A stretch of DNA of 64,000 bases from Maribacter huludaoensis (GTDB lineage Bacteria; Bacteroidota; Bacteroidia; Flavobacteriales; Flavobacteriaceae), in contig NZ_JARKMS010000001.1 in the NCBI RefSeq assembly GCF_029350945.1, positions 2,375 to 66,374 on the forward strand, in the 5' to 3' direction. The translations under genes and the position numbers were made by a program. Position 1 is the first letter of the stretch; every line of letters starts with the position of its first letter. Of this stretch, positions 16,622 to 25,551 are shown piece after piece. The notes under the pieces were generated by a model. It was not told the DNA's origin, made no database searches, and saw nothing but the letters and a program-made list of their open reading frames with translations.

Positions 16622-17293
16622 ATGCGGTCTTTCTTCGCAAAATTCAAGATTTTTGGAATAGTACTTTTAATACTTTCCGTCATAATCATATATTTATTCT
16701 ATAATGCCCTACAGCCTGTAAAACTGTTGCCTGTGTATTCTCCTGCCATGGTTAACGCAGAATTGGTGGCAGAAGAAATTCAACATGTTAGAAAGTATCA
16801 TACCATTGCAGATTTTTCATTGACCAACCAAAACGGCGAGACCATTACCCAAGAAGATTACAAAGGTAAAATCTATATAGCCGATTTCTTTTTCACCACC
16901 TGCCCTACTATTTGCCCTATCATGACCAAAAACATGGTAGACCTACAAATGGCACTGGGCAAAGATTCTGATGTTATGTTGCTATCACATTCCGTTACTC
17001 CAGAGATCGACTCGGTAGCACAGCTTAAAAAATATGCTGTTGAAAAAGGGATAGATGACAGGAATTGGAACTTAGTTACCGGTGATAAAAAACAGATCTA
17101 TGAATTGGCACGAAAATCTTATTTAGCTGTTAAAACCGATGGCGATGGCGGACCATTTGATATGATACATACCGAAAATTTTATTTTAGTGGATCAGGAT
17201 AAACGCATAAGGGGCTTTTATGATGGCACTAAAAAAGAGGATATTGAGAAACTATTGAAAGATGTTGAACTACTAAAAGAATCTCATAAATAA
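16622..17293 (+). CDS. SCO1/SenC family copper chaperone, thioredoxin fold
   Basis: A 223-residue protein anchored by one N-terminal helix (~9-28), with the rest in the periplasm. It has the thioredoxin-like SCO fold with the copper-binding CxxxC (C94 and C98 in TTCPTICPIM) and the distal histidine H183 in MIHTENFILVDQ. All three copper ligands of the family are present, so a role in delivering copper to the CuA site of cytochrome oxidase, or as thiol reductase, is likely. It stands alone, divergent from rseP, and ends at a bidirectional hairpin. Confidence 0.92.
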   Translation: MRSFFAKFKIFGIVLLILSVIIIYLFYNALQPVKLLPVYSPAMVNAELVAEEIQHVRKYHTIADFSLTNQNGETITQEDYKGKIYIADFFFTTCPTICPIMTKNMVDLQMALGKDSDVMLLSHSVTPEIDSVAQLKKYAVEKGIDDRNWNLVTGDKKQIYELARKSYLAVKTDGDGGPFDMIHTENFILVDQDKRIRGFYDGTKKEDIEKLLKDVELLKESHK

Positions 17294-17294
17294 T

Positions 17295-17327
17295 AAAAGC
17301 CCCCAATACAGATCGTATGGGGACTTT
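17295..17327. terminator. Bidirectional terminator between convergent genes
   Basis: AAAGCCCCCA and TGGGGACTTT form a 10-bp stem with one mismatch around a 12-base loop. It lies between the convergent SCO1 and 551-residue hypothetical genes. On the minus strand the stem is followed by a T-rich run. Confidence 0.7.
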
Positions 17328-17351
17328 ACATAATCTTATCTATTTAGAATT

Positions 17352-19007
17352 TTATTTACAGGCTTCTGAGAATGCTTTTGCAATCTTAATCTGATCTTCT
17401 TCAGATTTTGAAAACTCGCCACTATCAATACGCTCTGCTAGTACTGGGCAACTAGCAAAAAATTCTGCACTAGCTGTTTCAGCCTTTTTAACGCCTTCTA
17501 TACTAAAATAGTACGTATCGGTATCGGTTAAGTCTTTAAATAGCTTTATACCTGTACCAACGTAAACGCGTTCCATAAAAATTGTACTATTTAAGTTAAA
17601 ACCGGACAAACCGGCTTCTGTAGATTTGATAAAACCTTTTTTAGGATTAACCGGTTCAAATACTCGGTCTTCAATAACTATTTCAGAGACCTCTTTACAT
17701 TTTAAAGACGAGTTTTTGGTTTTACCTTTTGCGTTTACATAAGTTACGGTAACTCTTTTTGCAGTAGTATCACCACTAACATCCATTATATTACCACCCT
17801 CAGCTTCTTTTTCTTGAGGAGAAAAACGCATAGACATTTTACCTTCCATCTTTTCTCCATCATCTTTAATTACATAACCTACCTCATTATCTATATTATT
17901 ACCCTCAATAGCTTCTTTTCTTGCAATTTCAGCTAAAACGGGATCAACAGTATACCCTTCAGAATAGATACGCTCACCTGTAGCCGTATCATAATTGAAA
18001 GTATACCTTTCATAATGTTTATTGAAATCGTTTCTTTTGGCTTTTGTTATCCATTTCTTTTCTTCTGTCTCTAAAGCCATATCCATGTACTTAGATGCAG
18101 CGTCAAAATCTTCTTGCATTAACGCAACATTATATAGGTTCATAATTAGTCCCCATCCCGCTTTTTTACCAACTTTACTTGATAGGTTATAAGTAGCTAA
18201 TTTTTCTTCCCAATACGTTCTAAAAGACTGTAATTGTTCTTTACCTGCCCTTAATTCTTCTAGATTGGTAAAAGCAGCAGACATTTCCTCAAAAGCCATA
18301 ACTTTAGCTTTTGTTTCATCTTCTAGACCTTCTGTTTTCTTATCTTTTATAAAATAAAACTTTTCTGCTTCGCTATTAGTTCTATTATCATAATCTGCAT
18401 AAAGTAATGGAGTCAATTCCTTGGCTAAAAAATTTTCGCCAAGACTTCTTCTTAAATATTCTTCAACTAAATACGGGGTTCCCTTAACCTTATCTTCGCC
18501 AAAAATAATCAAGAACTTTTCTTCTTCTTCAAAATCAAATGTAATAACCTCAGGAATAATTTTACCCTGTGAGTCTGCCTTTGCAAGCACGGGAATACGA
18601 TTATAGTGCACACTTTCTCCATTCAACATGGTCAAAACAGATATGGCTGCATCTGAATTAGGTACAATTGATACGCTGTATTTTTCTTCACCCTTATTTC
18701 GAGTAAATTTCATATCAAGGTCTTTTATAGTCAATCCCTTTAAAGCAAAAAGAAAATCCGGCGTTCCGTTTTCATCTGTTAATTTCGTAAAATCTTGAAA
18801 TTTTAAAGCATTATTAAATGCTTCTTCAGTAAATGGCAAAGCAGCGTCATTGGAGTTTGCAAAGCCACCCATATATGTTTTTACGTTTTTGGGAACAGGT
18901 TTTTTTGCATAACTAGGAATTGCGACCGTAATGTTCTTTCCTTTGGTAGACTGTCCAAAAATGGATACTGCTCCAAAAAGGAATAATACTAGTAATGGTT
19001 TTTTCAT
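17352..19007 (-). CDS. Secreted protein of unknown function, 551 residues
   Basis: I do not recognise a family. A signal peptide is clear (MKKPLLVLFLFGAVSIFGQ), so the protein is exported to the periplasm or beyond. The rest is hydrophilic and rich in Lys and Glu. Around residues 270-320 there are helical, TPR-like stretches (MNLYNVALMQEDFDAASKYMDMALETEEK). The C-terminal third contains charged beta-rich sequence with KGKTKNSSLKCKEVSEIVIEDRVFEP. The gene is monocistronic, between a shared terminator and a long upstream gap. Its length and intact frame argue for a real gene. Confidence 0.85.
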   Translation of the reverse strand: MKKPLLVLFLFGAVSIFGQSTKGKNITVAIPSYAKKPVPKNVKTYMGGFANSNDAALPFTEEAFNNALKFQDFTKLTDENGTPDFLFALKGLTIKDLDMKFTRNKGEEKYSVSIVPNSDAAISVLTMLNGESVHYNRIPVLAKADSQGKIIPEVITFDFEEEEKFLIIFGEDKVKGTPYLVEEYLRRSLGENFLAKELTPLLYADYDNRTNSEAEKFYFIKDKKTEGLEDETKAKVMAFEEMSAAFTNLEELRAGKEQLQSFRTYWEEKLATYNLSSKVGKKAGWGLIMNLYNVALMQEDFDAASKYMDMALETEEKKWITKAKRNDFNKHYERYTFNYDTATGERIYSEGYTVDPVLAEIARKEAIEGNNIDNEVGYVIKDDGEKMEGKMSMRFSPQEKEAEGGNIMDVSGDTTAKRVTVTYVNAKGKTKNSSLKCKEVSEIVIEDRVFEPVNPKKGFIKSTEAGLSGFNLNSTIFMERVYVGTGIKLFKDLTDTDTYYFSIEGVKKAETASAEFFASCPVLAERIDSGEFSKSEEDQIKIAKAFSEACK

Positions 19008-19354
19008 GATTGGTTGTTTATCTATTTAATTAAGTTGATTACTCTTCTCCTGTCTTTTAGATTACTTGCATTGCTGTATTCTATGTTAGAATTGTTGTAG
19101 ATGCGCAACAATACAAAACAGCTAAAAGCAATTTTAAAAGTATTTTTATTCAGCGGTATAAATCTTACTAATCTAGAAAAGACTAATATTCAACGCATAT
19201 GTTAAAATAATATTTCACAAATTCCCATCTGTTAAAATATTGGCAACCGCATTAACCGATCTACGTTAGAACTAGTAGTTATTTATTCTAAAAAGTATAG
19301 GGAATAACTATATTTCCACTACTTTTGCCTTACTTATAATGAATCTAAATAAAA
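19008..19354. promoter_or_regulatory. Divergent intergenic region with feo promoter candidates
   Basis: No gene found. A hairpin-capable inverted repeat ATTGTTG/CAACAAT spans 19091-19112. Closer to feoA, TAGTTATT (19276-19283) and AATAACTA (19313-19320) form an inverted repeat whose right arm touches a -7 match TACTTTTG (19320-19327). This could let an iron-responsive regulator block the promoter, but no known Fur or DtxR consensus was recognised. Confidence 0.5.
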
Positions 19355-19600
19355 TTGGAAACTACTGTTGCAGATTTAAAGCGAGGCCAGAAGGGAATTA
19401 TAAAAGAATTCACTCAAGACTTATTGCCGATCAAGCTACTTGAAATGGGCTGTCTGCCTGGTAACGAAGTAGAATTGGTACAAGTAGCACCGTTAAAAGA
19501 TCCAATTTATATTAATGTCAACGGATCACATATTGCCATTAGAAGAGAAATGGCCTTACATATAGCACTTGATATTATAGAAGACAATGCTGTAGTATGA
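19355..19600 (+). CDS. feoA: FeoA, ferrous iron transport accessory protein
   Basis: This 81-residue SH3-like cytoplasmic protein partners FeoB. The family pattern is intact: LKRGQKGIIKEF, LLEMGCLPGNEVELVQVAPLKDPIYI and SHIAIRREMA. The start is TTG at 19355; no in-frame ATG gives a plausible N-terminus, and METTVADLKRGQ is a normal FeoA start. An out-of-frame ATG at 19339 opens a 34-codon frame overlapping the TTG start. The 3' end overlaps feoB by four bases (ATGA), so the pair is translationally coupled. Confidence 0.92.
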   Translation: METTVADLKRGQKGIIKEFTQDLLPIKLLEMGCLPGNEVELVQVAPLKDPIYINVNGSHIAIRREMALHIALDIIEDNAVV

Positions 19601-21789
19601 GTAAACAAATTAATGTAGCCCTTATAGGAAACCCAAATACCGGTAAAACATCTGTTTTTAATCAGCTTACCGGCCTAAACCAAAAAGTTGGTAACTACCC
19701 AGGAATTACCGTTGAGAAAAAAGAAGGAATCTGTAAACTGCCCCGTGGTGTCAAAGCCCATATTTTAGATTTACCGGGTACCTATAGTTTAAACACTACG
19801 TCATTGGATGAAAGTGTTGCCGTTGAACTTCTTTTAAACAAGAATGACAAAGACCACCCAGATGTTGCCATTGTCGTATCTGACGTTGAAAACCTAAAAA
19901 GAAACCTTCTTCTTTTTACACAGATAAAAGATTTAAAGATACCTACCATTTTGGTCATTAATATGGCCGATCGTATGGTTCGTAAAGGTATTTCCATAGA
20001 TATTGAGTTATTGGAGCAAAAGTTAAACTCTAAAATTGCTCTGGTAAGCACTAGAAAAGAAACCGGCATAGACAGATTAAGAAACCTTATTGCAGATTAT
20101 AAAAATCTACCAAAAAGCCAAAATGTAGATATATCGGTTATTGCACCTGATTATTTTGAGCGATTAAAAGAAGCTTTCCCCAAAGAAGATGTCTATAAAC
20201 TTTGGTTGGTAATCACACAAGATGTGAATTTTATGCCATTGGAGAAAACCCTTATTAAGGATACTTCCTCATTTACCACAAAATCAAAATCAGAGCTTAA
20301 ACGTCTTCAGCAAAAAGAGACCATATTACGTTATCAGTTTATTAACGGCATTTTAAAGGAAACCTATAAAATAGATGCCAATGCCGCCAAAGGATTTAGA
20401 GCTACTTTAGACAAGGTATTGACACATAAAGTATTTGGCTACCTCATCTTCTTTTTAATTCTGCTTACCATTTTTCAGGCAATTTATGGATGGAGTGAAT
20501 ACCCAATGGATTTAATTGACGGTTTTTTTGCTTCTGCTACAGAATGGGTAAAAGACACATTGCCGCCCGGTGTGTTTACAAATCTTATTGCAGAGGGTAT
20601 TTTAGCCGGTATTGGTGGTATTGTTATATTCATACCACAGATAGCTTTCTTATTCTTATTTATAGCCCTATTGGAAGAAACAGGTTATATGAGCAGGGTA
20701 GTCTTCTTAATGGACAGAATAATGAGACCCTTTGGTTTAAGCGGTAAAAGTGTGGTGCCGTTAATATCAGGTACCGCTTGTGCTATACCAGCGGTAATGG
20801 CCACTAGAACTATTGAAAACTGGAAAGAAAGATTAATTACAATTCTAGTAACACCGTTCACTACCTGTTCCGCAAGGTTACCGGTCTACCTCATTATCAT
20901 TGCCTTGGTCATACCCGAAGGCAGTTTTCTTGGATTAAGTTATAAAGCCTTGACCTTAATGTCGTTATATTTAATGGGCTTTGGAGCTGCTATTCTGTCA
21001 GCGGTAATTCTGAACAAGATCTTAAAAATTAAAAGTAGGTCTTTCTTTGTAGTAGAAATGCCGAACTATAAACTACCGTTGATAAAAAACGTTGCCTACA
21101 CCGTTCTTGAAAAAACAAAAAGTTTTGTTTTTGGTGCCGGTAAAATAATTTTGGCCATATCTATTGTGCTATGGTTTTTGGGCTCTAACGGATTTTCTGA
21201 TGAATTTAAAAATGCAGAAACCATAGTAGCACAAAGAATTAAAGAAAAGGGTTTTAGCGCCAATAGCGAGGTTTACTTTGAAAATCAACAAGAGACACTT
21301 GGAAATAACTTGAACAAAGAAGCTGCCGTAACGCAGTTAAAAGATTTAGAAGAACGAGCGCTTAGCCAAGAGATTGCAAGTTACAAGCTTGAACATTCTT
21401 ACATGGGCTACATGGGCAAGGCAATAGAACCTATAGTTAGACCATTGGGTTATGATTGGAAAATTGGTATAGCCGTACTTACATCATTTGCTGCACGAGA
21501 AGTTTTTGTTGGTACACTTGCCACTATTTACAGCGTAGGAAACGATGAAGAGGAAACCATTAAAAATAGAATGGCGGCAGAAATAAACCCCAGAACCAAA
21601 AGACCATTGTTCAATTTAGCTTCGGGCATTTCTTTATTGCTGTTCTATGCATTTGCCATGCAATGTATGAGTACTTTGGCAGTTGTAAAAAGAGAGACCA
21701 ACTCATGGAAATGGCCGGCAGGCCAACTGGTATTTATGAGCCTTTTTGCTTATATTGTAGCTTTAATAGCCTATCAAATATTAAAATAA
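19597..21789 (+). CDS. feoB: FeoB, ferrous iron transporter
   Basis: The 730-residue protein imports Fe2+ across the inner membrane. The N-terminal G domain shows G1 GNPNTGKTS (residues 11-19), G2 region YPGITVEKKEG, G3 DLPGTYSL and G4 NMAD. A helical linker follows, then Gate-type membrane segments from about residue 270 with GTACAIPAVMATRTIENWKERL and the second gate AAREVFVGTLATIYSV. It is in an operon feoA-feoB-small Cys protein. Length and motifs are complete. Confidence 0.97.
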   Translation: MSKQINVALIGNPNTGKTSVFNQLTGLNQKVGNYPGITVEKKEGICKLPRGVKAHILDLPGTYSLNTTSLDESVAVELLLNKNDKDHPDVAIVVSDVENLKRNLLLFTQIKDLKIPTILVINMADRMVRKGISIDIELLEQKLNSKIALVSTRKETGIDRLRNLIADYKNLPKSQNVDISVIAPDYFERLKEAFPKEDVYKLWLVITQDVNFMPLEKTLIKDTSSFTTKSKSELKRLQQKETILRYQFINGILKETYKIDANAAKGFRATLDKVLTHKVFGYLIFFLILLTIFQAIYGWSEYPMDLIDGFFASATEWVKDTLPPGVFTNLIAEGILAGIGGIVIFIPQIAFLFLFIALLEETGYMSRVVFLMDRIMRPFGLSGKSVVPLISGTACAIPAVMATRTIENWKERLITILVTPFTTCSARLPVYLIIIALVIPEGSFLGLSYKALTLMSLYLMGFGAAILSAVILNKILKIKSRSFFVVEMPNYKLPLIKNVAYTVLEKTKSFVFGAGKIILAISIVLWFLGSNGFSDEFKNAETIVAQRIKEKGFSANSEVYFENQQETLGNNLNKEAAVTQLKDLEERALSQEIASYKLEHSYMGYMGKAIEPIVRPLGYDWKIGIAVLTSFAAREVFVGTLATIYSVGNDEEETIKNRMAAEINPRTKRPLFNLASGISLLLFYAFAMQCMSTLAVVKRETNSWKWPAGQLVFMSLFAYIVALIAYQILK

Positions 21790-21791
21790 AT

Positions 21792-21941
21792 ATGGATATC
21801 ATACAACACATATTGGTTTACATTACAGTAGCTATTTCCGCTTTTTATTTGATCAATAAATTTTTACTTCCAAAATCTGTTTGGGCGGGTAAAAAAAATA
21901 ATTCCAAAGCTTGTGGTCAAGATGATTGTGGCTGTCATTAA
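21792..21941 (+). CDS. FeoB-associated Cys-rich small membrane protein
   Basis: The frame starts at the ATG two bases after the feoB stop and encodes 49 residues. One N-terminal membrane helix (IIQHILVYITVAISAFYLI) is followed by a basic linker and a cysteine-containing tail CGQDDCGCH. Small proteins of this type commonly follow feoB (FeoB-associated Cys-rich family) and may bind metal or assist FeoB. A longer frame begins inside feoB and was rejected. Confidence 0.85.
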   Translation: MDIIQHILVYITVAISAFYLINKFLLPKSVWAGKKNNSKACGQDDCGCH

Positions 21942-22006
21942 ATTTTATATTTCTGTTAAACCTTTTTTAAAAAGTTCATAACAATTTCTAAAATTGTAAC
22001 GCTACT

Positions 22007-22014
22007 TACATTTG
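22007..22014 (+). promoter_or_regulatory. Candidate -7 element
   Basis: TACATTTG matches TAnnTTTG and lies 32 bases upstream of the ATG at 22047. No -33 TTG at the right distance was seen. Confidence 0.45.
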
Positions 22015-22046
22015 TTCGTCTAGATTGCGTAGGAATAATCTATACT

Positions 22047-23585
22047 ATGAACTCAAGACCGTTTTTGTTACCCTTATTAACTTTTCTATTTTTAAATGTA
22101 GTTAACATTAATGCCCAAAGCTTAAGTGCTACGGTAATAGACAGTGTAAGTCAACAGCCTATACCATTCGCCTCGGTTCAATTAAAGGAGAAATGGGCAA
22201 TCACCAATGAAGAAGGTAGCTTCAATTTAATATTTGATGAGGTTATCACAGAAAACGATTCCCTTATGATATCATCAATGGGGTATGAAACATTAACAAG
22301 ACCTATAGCAGAATTTACTTCAACCAAAATTTTACTTGTTCCAAAAGCTATAGAGCTGAAAGAGGTTATCGTCTCAAACAAGAATTACACAGCTGACGAG
22401 ATTATGGATTTCGTGGAAGACAATCTGGAAAAAAATTATACCAATGATCTATCCAAGAAAAGACTGTTCCATAGAACAACCAACACTGACAGATGGACTA
22501 AAAGCGGTTTTAAAGTCAAAAAATCTTCTATAGCCGTATTAAATCAACAATTTATAGATAGCGTCATTAATACAGTACCTAAGAACGACACTTATTATTC
22601 TGAGGTAGTCGGTGATTTATATGGTAATTATGATGAAGAAGTTCAAAAATTTAATTTGCTGAAAGCATCAAAATTATACGACAAAAACACGGAGTTTGAT
22701 TTTGAAAGAATGGAAGAAAAACTAAATACTATTCTGAAGGAAAATGTAAAGCCCGGATCATATTTTAAAATTAAATCAGGTTTGTTATCGTTCAAGGTAG
22801 ATTCTGAAGAAGTAAGCTCCCTTTTTGAAGAAGAAGTAGATTCTACCGATGTTGCGGCACTTAATAAGGAATTGGAAGAGAAAAAGAAAAATAAAGAAGA
22901 AAGACAAAAGAATTATGGCAATTGGAAAAGAAGACAATTAGCCAATATTTTTAGTGGATTACCTACTCAAGAAAAAAGTAAACTCAACTTCATAAACAAG
23001 AAAAGAAAGTATGAGTACACTTTAGAAGAATTCACTTATCTAGGCAATGACGCCGTTTATGTAATCTCATTTGTTCCAAGTGGGTCCGCAGATTATGAAG
23101 GTACATTATATGTAAATGCAGATGATTTTGCCGTATTGCAAGTAGACTATAGCAATGTAAAGCCTATTAGCAACTTTAACCTTTTAGGTATATCTAGCAA
23201 CAATTACCTATCTAAGGGCAAAATAATTTACAACAAGGGTAATGATGGCTTGTACGGAATACGCTATTACGAATCTGAAAACGGTATGCGCTATGGTGTT
23301 AAAAGACCACTAAAAATTATTGAAAAAAATAAAATTGTTAAAGGTAGAAATAAGCAAAACGAATTATCGGGAGATATGGATTTTGTAGTTATAGGTACTG
23401 AAAAGAACGAAATGATTGTTTTTGATACAGAAAATATAAATCAATCAACCTTTGATGCTTTTAAAGAAAACAATACCGTATTGCCCACTTATATGCCTAA
23501 ATATGACCCTACTTTTTGGGAGGGTTATGCCATTATGGAACCCAATACGGCCATTAAAGAGTTTACCGCAACTTCAGAAAATTAA
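22047..23585 (+). CDS. Secreted protein with N-terminal carboxypeptidase-regulatory-like domain
   Basis: The 512-residue protein has a signal peptide (to about NINAQ, residue 24) and a carboxypeptidase-regulatory-like beta-sandwich (~27-110, SATVIDSVSQQPIPFASVQLKE...ELKEVIVSNK). This domain usually precedes TonB-dependent receptors. Here it is followed by about 390 residues with no plug or typical barrel. That region includes a charged helix (~270-300, LNKELEEKKKNKEERQKN) and beta-rich sequence. It is probably a periplasmic or outer-membrane protein of unknown role. It ends three bases from the convergent DUF423 gene. Confidence 0.85.
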   Translation: MNSRPFLLPLLTFLFLNVVNINAQSLSATVIDSVSQQPIPFASVQLKEKWAITNEEGSFNLIFDEVITENDSLMISSMGYETLTRPIAEFTSTKILLVPKAIELKEVIVSNKNYTADEIMDFVEDNLEKNYTNDLSKKRLFHRTTNTDRWTKSGFKVKKSSIAVLNQQFIDSVINTVPKNDTYYSEVVGDLYGNYDEEVQKFNLLKASKLYDKNTEFDFERMEEKLNTILKENVKPGSYFKIKSGLLSFKVDSEEVSSLFEEEVDSTDVAALNKELEEKKKNKEERQKNYGNWKRRQLANIFSGLPTQEKSKLNFINKKRKYEYTLEEFTYLGNDAVYVISFVPSGSADYEGTLYVNADDFAVLQVDYSNVKPISNFNLLGISSNNYLSKGKIIYNKGNDGLYGIRYYESENGMRYGVKRPLKIIEKNKIVKGRNKQNELSGDMDFVVIGTEKNEMIVFDTENINQSTFDAFKENNTVLPTYMPKYDPTFWEGYAIMEPNTAIKEFTATSEN

Positions 23586-23587
23586 GA

Positions 23588-23974
23588 TTAAACAAGATTC
23601 TTAATAAAATTATAAAATAAAAGCCCCCAACCTAATACTAAAAATAGTCCGCCAAGTGGGGTTATTGGACCTAATAATTTTATTTTGTTTCCTTTAGATG
23701 CAGAAATACACAAACCGTAAATACTGAAAGAAAAAAGAATTGTCCCTATAATTAAGCAATAGATAATTGCTTTTTCCAGTCCCGTTTCTAAGTTTAAATT
23801 AAAGCTTAACATCAGTATCAATAGCGCATGATACATTTGGTATTTTACTCCCGTTTCAAAACTATTTAATTGATCAGCTGTAAACGTTTTTTTAAGTAAA
23901 TGTGCACCAAAGGCACCAAATACCACAGCTAATAAACCCAACAAGGCTCCTATCAATTGCGCTACCAAAACCAT
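23588..23974 (-). CDS. DUF423 family membrane protein
   Basis: The 128-residue protein has four predicted membrane helices. The family signature is at the N-terminus (GALLGLLAVVFGAFGAHLLKKTFTADQLNSFETGVKYQMYHALLIL) and the C-terminal half contains GPITPLGGLFLVLGW. The family (YwdK/YgdD-like) has no established biochemical function. The gene is convergent with its neighbour at 23585, and no hairpin separates them. Confidence 0.92.
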   Translation of the reverse strand: MVLVAQLIGALLGLLAVVFGAFGAHLLKKTFTADQLNSFETGVKYQMYHALLILMLSFNLNLETGLEKAIIYCLIIGTILFSFSIYGLCISASKGNKIKLLGPITPLGGLFLVLGWGLLFYNFIKNLV

Positions 23975-24045
23975 ATCTTTTTATTTCAAAGATACTGTCA
24001 TCTTCTTTTAATTCATAAATTACAGAAACCATAATCTCATAAAGT

Positions 24046-24444
24046 ATGAAATCGTATCTCTTAATCTATAGTATAACATTCGTTTTGATCTGCAGTTGTG
24101 GACCTGTAAAACATACGAGCGGTAACACATCTTCTTTAGATACCGAGTTAAGGGAAAAGAATAGAGCGAATGTTTCTCTATTACAACGTATTCGACAAAA
24201 GCCTGGCGTAGTGCTTCAAAACAACGTTCCTATTTTAAACAAGACCACAAATTCGTTTGATTCAGGCGGAAATCAGGAGCCTTTATACATTTTAAACAAT
24301 CAGGTTATAGGAAACTCCTTTCTTTCAGTCAATGAGCTTATAGACAGTTATAACGTAAAGAAAATTGTAATTCTATCTGGTGCAGATGCTGCAGGTTATG
24401 GCACCCAAGGTTCTAATGGTGTAATCAAGATAACAAGTTACTAA
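24046..24444 (+). CDS. Small lipoprotein with TonB-receptor plug-like segment
   Basis: The 132-residue protein has a lipoprotein signal with the lipidated cysteine probably C18 (LICSC). The C-terminal ~55 residues (EPLYILNNQVIGNSF...VKKIVILSGADAAGYGTQGSNGVIKITSY) match the end of a TonB-dependent receptor plug, where the pattern is typically LKDA.AaiYGsrgaNGVIlItTk. There is no beta-barrel, and the frame closes normally, so this is a stand-alone plug-like lipoprotein rather than a visible truncation. Function unknown. Confidence 0.78.
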   Translation: MKSYLLIYSITFVLICSCGPVKHTSGNTSSLDTELREKNRANVSLLQRIRQKPGVVLQNNVPILNKTTNSFDSGGNQEPLYILNNQVIGNSFLSVNELIDSYNVKKIVILSGADAAGYGTQGSNGVIKITSY

Positions 24445-24447
24445 TTG

Positions 24448-24870
24448 CTAATTTAACCTAATGTTCATTTCCATATGAGAATTTACGGTAAATACACATT
24501 CCTTATATTTTGGCGGTCCGAACATTTTCATTTTTCCTTTGGAGAAAGCAATTTGCTCTTTAGGGATTCCCAACATATTGGTGTCTAAGTTTTTATTACC
24601 ATTGGCATCATGAAAAATAGCAATAGCATACTCCCCTTCCGGTAGATTTTTGATATCAAAAGCCGTTTTACCTTTCACGGCCTTTTCCGAACCTGACTTA
24701 TAAACTTCATCGAACTTTAAAAAAGACCTTTCATTATTGTAGACGGCAAAACAGATATTGCCTTTTTCAGAAGTAACTCCGTCAATATTTACACTTACAT
24801 TATGTTGTGCAAACAGACCTGTAGACAGAAAACCTAATACACACAATGTTAAAAGAGTTTTTTTGATCAT
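24448..24870 (-). CDS. DUF2141 domain secreted protein
   Basis: The 140-residue protein has a signal peptide (MIKKTLLTLCVLGFLSTGLFAQ). It then matches DUF2141 along its whole length: VSVNIDGVTSEKGNICFAVYN, the central LPEGEYAIAIFHDANGNKNLDTNMLGIPKE, and a C-terminal strand. The acidic DANGNKNLDTN stretch could bind Ca2+. The family is periplasmic or exported, with unknown function. The gene is tail-to-tail with the plug-like lipoprotein, with three bases between them. Confidence 0.9.
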   Translation of the reverse strand: MIKKTLLTLCVLGFLSTGLFAQHNVSVNIDGVTSEKGNICFAVYNNERSFLKFDEVYKSGSEKAVKGKTAFDIKNLPEGEYAIAIFHDANGNKNLDTNMLGIPKEQIAFSKGKMKMFGPPKYKECVFTVNSHMEMNIRLN

Positions 24871-25024
24871 GGGCGCTCACTAAAATTAAACCATCTTAGG
24901 ACAAGTCTAAGAAGCAATAAATTAAATTTTATTTAAATCTCTAATATCGATTAAAATTAGTTTCAATAGTTATGCCAAAGCTAAATTATATTTTATCCTT
25001 TACCCAACCTTACAATTACCAACC

Positions 25025-25465
25025 TTAATTAGGCTCACTTAAAGTACCCGTATAGGAGCTAAGTTTCTGAAATAATTGAACAGTTTCAACGGAATCTTTT
25101 AGGTTAAAGTATACATAAGCAGAATCTTTATAGACCAACTTAATTTTATTGTTATTGATATTATCTACAAATACGTGCACCTTCTTATTGGTCAAAGAAT
25201 CTTTAAACTCCCTAAATACGCCTTTTTCCTTTTCCAAGGCAGAAAACCCATGCAAACGCTGCATTGGCGGAATTCTGTTAACGAACACTACGCTATCCAA
25301 TTCACTTAAAGGAACTTCAACGTTATAAAACCCTGAACGTAGACCTAAACTAGTAGCATCATCAGTTACCCAATTTTTAACATGAAGTATTAAAACGGAC
25401 GCACAACAAATAACCGTTACGATCAACGTTACGGTCCAAATCCAATTTTTCTTAGAAGAATGCAT
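25025..25465 (-). CDS. Single-pass membrane protein, unknown function
   Basis: The 146-residue protein has one N-terminal helix (~9-29, WIWTVTLIVTVICCASVLIL) followed by a ~115-residue extracytoplasmic domain predicted to be mostly beta strands. I recognise no family. The gene stands alone with a ~150-base gap before it. The intact frame and clear membrane anchor support a real gene. Confidence 0.72.
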   Translation of the reverse strand: MHSSKKNWIWTVTLIVTVICCASVLILHVKNWVTDDATSLGLRSGFYNVEVPLSELDSVVFVNRIPPMQRLHGFSALEKEKGVFREFKDSLTNKKVHVFVDNINNNKIKLVYKDSAYVYFNLKDSVETVQLFQKLSSYTGTLSEPN

Positions 25466-25551
25466 AAAAATTAAAGTATCAAGTTAATAATACTATTGCC
25501 TTAAACGCTAAAATTGACATTAAATTATTGTGGTATTAAAACACCTTGATC

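Noticed and set aside
16459-16689. Longer N-terminus for rseP
   Set aside because: It would run into the divergent SCO1 gene and upstream of a good -7 element at 16493-16486. The HELGH motif is correctly placed only with the 16458 start.
21663-21791. Longer form of the FeoB-associated small protein beginning inside feoB
   Set aside because: The ATG at 21792, right after the feoB stop, gives the usual short protein with its membrane helix at the N-terminus.
25006-25027. AACCTTA direct repeat resembling the Pho-box octamer
   Set aside because: Spacing is 15 bp, not 11, and it lies at the 3' end of the 25025-25465 gene rather than in a promoter.
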